Part shown: one piece after another, positions 57,101 through 60,100 of the stretch
Position numbering within the stretch: the first letter of the stretch is position 1
How the letters are laid out: every line of letters starts with the position of its first letter
Assembly: GCA_026573805.1 (NCBI GenBank)
Contig: JAIUSX010000048.1
Location: 1,922,001 to 1,986,000, forward strand
Source: Hesperophylax magnus
Lineage: Eukaryota; Arthropoda; Insecta; Trichoptera; Limnephilidae
Length of the DNA: 64,000 nt
Direction of reading: 5' to 3'
Notes under the pieces: generated by a model
What the model was told of the DNA's origin: nothing
Databases searched by the model: none
What the model saw: only the letters and a program-made list of their open reading frames with translations
Translations under genes and position numbers: made by a program

Positions 57101-60100
57101 TAGGAGGGAGGAAACACAGAGGCCGGCAGTTCGTTCCACAGCCGAGCTGTTGAACTTAAGAACGAATCGTAGAAGCGACCCGTTCTCATGTGACAAATGT
57201 CAACTGTGTACAAATGTTGGCGTGTATCCCGACTACGCACCGGTGCCGAAGGGATCAATGACGCTAGTTCCTCAGAGCATCTTCCATTGTAATACCGATA
57301 GAACAAGGACAGCATGCCTACCTGACGCCTGTGCTCTAAAGATTGCAGTCCGTTTGTTAAGATTGGGGAATCTATCAAACGGACCGCCCGTTTTTGCACA
57401 GAGTCAAGGGTTTTTTTCAGGTATTTAGGGGCTCCGGACCAGAGATGGCTGCCAAATTCGACAGTAGGGCGCACTTGCGATTTGTACAGGGTCAGCAGTT
57501 GTGTATTATTAAAGTATCTGCGGGCCCTGTACAGTACGCCCAGCTTCTGAGAGGCCAACTTTACTCTGGCTTCGATGGAGCCCCCGTACCTGAGCTGGTC
57601 ACTTATAGTTACTGGCAACACAGTAAACATTCAATTTTAGTAATCACATTAACACCAGTCGAGTATGTTTCTACCTCTCTTAAATAATGTTTTCCCTTCC
57701 AGAATGATGTATTGGTCGGACTGGGGCGAGCGCCCGCACATCGGACGGGCCGGAATGGACGGGGCCGACCCTCAGGTCATCATCACCTCGTCGCTGGGCT
57801 GGCCCAACGCCCTCTCCATATCCCACGAGAGCCGAGAACTTTACTTCGCCGACGCCAAGGAGGACTATATCGCTGTGGCTGATCTGGACGGGAAGAATAT
57901 CAGATTTTTGTTCAGCAGAGGTAATTTGTGAACTTTTGCATGATTTCATGAGAATATCACCTCAAGGGTGTTTTACAATGTACACATGTCTTTATTTAAC
58001 CTATAACCTACCACTAAGTATGTGTAAGGCCTGTATAGTAGAGTGTTCCGCGGGTCCGGCGGCACGCGGAGCGTGCGACCATTGAGCGTTCGCTGTCTGG
58101 CCTCAGTAAACAGACAGCATTTGAAGGAAACAGCCATAATTCAAATTGCCATCATGGCTTAATATGATATTATCTATACGCATTTAGAAGAAAATTAATT
58201 TCTTACATTTGATTATATGACGTGTAAGGAAGGAGATTGTAAAACAAAGAAAAAAAATTGAGAAGTTTCAATGTTATACGAAAGTTTAACGTTATGAAAC
58301 AAATTCCACGAATATACAATAATGTCAGTGTCAATGTTAGAAAAAATTGAACATTCTGTCCACTGCTCAACCGGTCGTCACTTGCGTGTATGAACATGAG
58401 ATTGCGATGCACGCTGCACGTTCCGTCCTGCAGAATGCTCGACTAGAGCGAGAACTCAGACTCAGACTACTAACTAATAACTTACTGTGACTAAGATTTT
58501 TTATAACTAGTGACTTACAACTAAGACTTATAACTAGGGACTTACAACTAAGACTTTAACTAGTGACTTAAAACTACCACATGTCTATGACCATGCGGGT
58601 CTTACATACATATTACTGCTAAATGACTTACAAGTAATGCCAGAAGACCGACTTCCGCATAAAGTACTGACATCAATTCCAGAGGGAAGTGGGCCGCCGC
58701 AACTCCGGAGAACCAATAAACTTGTTGAATTTTCCTCGAAGGTTGAGTTATTTTGGTTTTTATTTATTGTTTATGAACATTTACAGACTATTAACATGAA
58801 AAGGTCATTAGATAAGCGCTGTAAAAAGCGCAGATGTCAACAGTCCACTTAAAAATGTTCACATCATGCACATTTTAAGTATCATTATACACTATGTATC
58901 AACAAAAAAATATAAACAGCAAAACGTGGACTTTTTTTTTTAATACTTAAAAATCTAATAAAAACAGCAGATTAACTTCTTGCGATATAACATTTTGATT
59001 AAGGAATAGTTAATATTCCTTGCGTAAAAATTTGAATGGGATGGGATAATGCTGTGACGTATGGGATTACTTTAAACTTCATCTATTCATTTTATACAGT
59101 GCTCTTACCCCAACTCACCTTAAAAAAAAGAGTTATCAAAAACAAAACATACAGATCAATCTATCATCCAAAAACACAAAAGCAAAAAAAAAAAAAACAG
59201 AAAACAAATAGAGTAAATAAAAAAACAAGCAAACATTTTTTGTTAATTTGGTTATTTGGTTTATTTTGATTTATTTTTTGCAGCGAAAAATCCTCTTCTG
59301 AACCTGCACCACATTTTCGCTATCGCAGTTTGGGAGGGGCACATCTACTGGAGCGATTGGGAGACCAAAACCATCGAAAGGCATTTATAAGACTATTAAT
59401 AAAATATTAACACTCTGTTAACAGTATGTAGATTGCAGGGCTGGTTCTTCGGAGCAGTCCACTCCGGGCGCCGACTTGCCAAGGAGCCTAGAAACCAAGT
59501 TGCTGATGATAACATGACACTTATTTATGTTACCACCATAATACGGGCATTTGCCTAGTTTGGGGTATTATGTATATATAATAAATAAACTAAACTAAAC
59601 TTAATACGGCGCCCTTGAGGTTTTTACTGGCGCTAGGCCGGCCCTGGTAGAGCGTAGAGTATAAGTATTAGTGGAATATCGCTAAAGTCAGTGGTTATTA
59701 TTAGCATTTTCTAGATCGTTGCACGCATTTACAGTTTACTCAGACATGGCGATTGAACTGTTCAGTTTCTAAACCGAGGGGTTTCTTGTGAATTCCAGTA
59801 TGGAGCTACATGAACCTCTACAAAACTACACTACACCCGATTGGTTTTAACCGCACGGTTTTACCGCCCTGTCTGAAACAGCATTTAACCTCCCACTTGT
59901 ATGCACTTATTAAAAACATTCCTTTTTAGACAAAATGCTAGGCCTCGCTTTGTAAAAAAAAATTAAAATATGCTTTACTGTACAGGTGTGAGAGGCATCC
60001 CCAATGGAGACACCCTCGGATGGCGAACACCACCATTCCACCGGCGACCAATCAGTCGGCCCACTGCCGGACCATGGCAAAACTGGTACACAAGCCAATG

